A DNA stretch of 64,000 nucleotides from NCBI GenBank assembly GCA_033762255.1, contig JANRLT010000070.1, positions 134,548-198,547 of the forward strand, in the 5' to 3' direction. Positions within the stretch are counted from its first letter, which is position 1. Each line of letters begins with the position of its first letter. Position numbers and translations under genes: made by a program. This document shows positions 62,854 through 64,000 of this stretch, piece after piece. The DNA is from Pirellulales bacterium. GTDB taxonomy: Bacteria; Planctomycetota; Planctomycetia; Pirellulales; JALHPA01. The notes beneath the pieces are model-generated. The model was not told the origin of the DNA. It saw nothing but the letters and a program-made list of their open reading frames with translations, and did not search any database.

Positions 62854-63204
62854 TTAATTCAGTTGTGGGCGGCCAGTAAACTCGGAGCGCTGTCCATCAT
62901 AAGGAAAACGCTGCATATGTAAGCCGTGAATTTTTACTTTCCAAAACTTTTGCGAAGGAAACATGAAATTGATGTCGTTAATTTCTTCAAAGTAATCGTA
63001 GTCTTGATCACTGCCATGATATCTAAATCTGTGCTCGTGCCTGTCTTTATAAATGGTTCTATATTCGGCGGGAGTAATCTCCACGGCGCGCTGGGGATCG
63101 AAATCACTTCGCTTGTTAAGGGAAATCATGGTAAACCAAAGTAGTAATGGCGATACAATAAGCGCGATTACAAAGATGTCGGTCTTGTATTTCCACAGCC
63201 ACAT
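62854..63204 (-). CDS. Small single-helix membrane protein of unknown function
   Basis: The 116-residue protein starts MWLWKYKTDIFVIALIVSPL, with one membrane helix near residues 8-28 and a hydrophilic Tyr/Asp/His-rich remainder (YHGSDQDYDYFEEIND). No motif is known to me. It precedes the other small membrane gene by 23 nt. Confidence 0.5.
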   Translation of the reverse strand: MWLWKYKTDIFVIALIVSPLLLWFTMISLNKRSDFDPQRAVEITPAEYRTIYKDRHEHRFRYHGSDQDYDYFEEINDINFMFPSQKFWKVKIHGLHMQRFPYDGQRSEFTGRPQLN

Positions 63205-63548
63205 GCATCCACTCCTATCAGGTCCACTGGGAACATTTCGTTAACCTGCATTCTAACGAATCTTCCTGCCCCTCCCCAACATTGTTTAGGAATTTCGCAC
63301 GGGAATGCCAAACTCTGAGAAAACTCCCGCGGACAATCCCCCGGGGGCGACTCTTCGTAACTCTTGCCAGGGCATAGTATAATAAATTTTTACCGTGCGC
63401 ATCCCCCACTCCGCACTCTCCACCGTTCACTAACCACTATCCGTCCCGCACTTTCTACACACCACCACCCACTCACCACTTCCCCCCCTTACCCTTGCCA
63501 CCCGCCACCAAACCGCCGTTTGCCAAATGTCTGTTGGCTAGTGGGCTG
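63205..63548. other. C/T/A-rich intergenic leader of the kinase gene
   Basis: About 344 nt between the small membrane gene and the kinase start. The last 150 nt are very rich in C, T and A (CACTCCGCACTCTCC, ACACACCACCACCCACTCACC) and poor in G, similar in character to the ruv and opp leaders. No gene or hairpin of note. Confidence 0.35.
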
Positions 63549-64000
63549 ATGACCCCCGCCGATTGGGAGCGGCATGTGCACACGCTGCCGCCGCTGCCTC
63601 CTGAATCTCCCCCCCTACCGGACGAGGCCCTGGCCGATAGCCTGGTCGCCGCCCAGGTCCTGACCCAATTTCAGGCGCAGCAACTGCTGGCCGGCCATAC
63701 AAAACTAACCCTGGGACCGTATGTCATCGTTGATTCCCTAGGCCAGGGGGGGATGGGGCAGGTCTTTTTGGCCAAGCATCAAATGCTGGGCCGGTTGGTC
63801 GCGGTCAAGGTACTGCCCCGCAGCAAGACCACCCCGGAATCCATCGCCAGTTTTATGCGCGAAATCCGCGTTCAGGCACTCCTCGACCACGAGCACTTGG
63901 TCAAGGCGATCGATGCCGGGCATGACGGTAATGTCTATTATCTGGTTTGCGAATATGTGCCAGGGTCGGATTTACGCCGTTACGTGCGGGAAAAAGGGGC
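63549..64000 (+). CDS. Serine/threonine protein kinase, N-terminal part (runs off window end)
   Basis: From the ATG at 63549 the visible part is about 150 residues. It first has a planctomycete-type extension (ADSLVAAQVLTQFQAQQLLAG), then the kinase N-lobe: VDSLGQGGMGQVFLAKH (Gly loop), RLVAVKVLP with the ATP-anchoring Lys, and EIRVQALLDHEHLVKAIDAG (Glu of helix C). The frame stays open upstream, and residues before the ATG (FAKCLLASGL) look like part of the conserved extension, so an upstream TTG at 63495 may be the true start. The catalytic loop and the rest lie beyond the window. Confidence 0.85.
   Translation, partial: MTPADWERHVHTLPPLPPESPPLPDEALADSLVAAQVLTQFQAQQLLAGHTKLTLGPYVIVDSLGQGGMGQVFLAKHQMLGRLVAVKVLPRSKTTPESIASFMREIRVQALLDHEHLVKAIDAGHDGNVYYLVCEYVPGSDLRRYVREKG

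Overview
The window looks like a moderately GC-rich chromosome segment of a planctomycete, probably near the Pirellulales. The main reasons are a secreted protein with an LEPR-xLL-like N-terminus, a Ser/Thr kinase with the planctomycete-type N-terminal extension, a secreted protein resembling the planctomycete DUF1598 family, a SpoVG-family protein next to ispE, large prepilin-like proteins, and many intergenic short repeats. This is inferred from protein features; no database search was possible. I saw no tRNA, rRNA, CRISPR array, transposase or phage gene.

Layout. (1) 1-13.3 kb, envelope and surface glycans: the 5' part of a BamA-like POTRA protein, a wecE-wecD-GT4 block that would make and use a dTDP-Fuc4NAc-type sugar, a methyltransferase, a beta-rich surface protein, a GT2 transferase, a polytopic membrane protein and a DUF1598-like secreted protein. 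(2) 13.4-26.9 kb, mostly housekeeping: an alpha/beta hydrolase, der, ychF, a membrane-glycan block (17.7-22.4 kb), ispE-spoVG, a NagA-like deacetylase, folD and a sugar isomerase-like protein. (3) 27-45.5 kb, one long minus-strand locus for a type IV pilus or type II secretion-like machine: two PilB/GspE ATPases, PilT, PilC/GspF, four large pseudopilins and an 1860-residue GspK-like protein. A lipoprotein gene follows. No secretin, PilM/N/O or prepilin peptidase is in the window. (4) 46-55.5 kb: thyX, an oligopeptide ABC transporter (binding protein, two permeases, one ATPase), and a coupled Fe-ADH/PfkB pair. (5) 55.5-64 kb: ruvC-ruvA-miaA, a Tat-exported metallophosphoesterase, pyrG, a TlpA-like lipoprotein, a BON protein, two small membrane proteins and the start of a Ser/Thr kinase.

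The most striking non-coding signal is a family of about 16 REP-like hairpins. Most have a conserved TCC/GGA triloop, stems that covary, and a GTAG or GTCNT head on one side. They sit at gene 3' ends, often as inverted pairs, and twice overlap a stop codon (folD, pilC). Separately, several genes (oppB, ruvC, ruvA, pilC, oppD and two pseudopilin genes) have start-proximal leaders built from short repeats that are nearly free of G and lack a Shine-Dalgarno sequence. A third repeat class forms a 551-nt mosaic inside the opp gene cluster.
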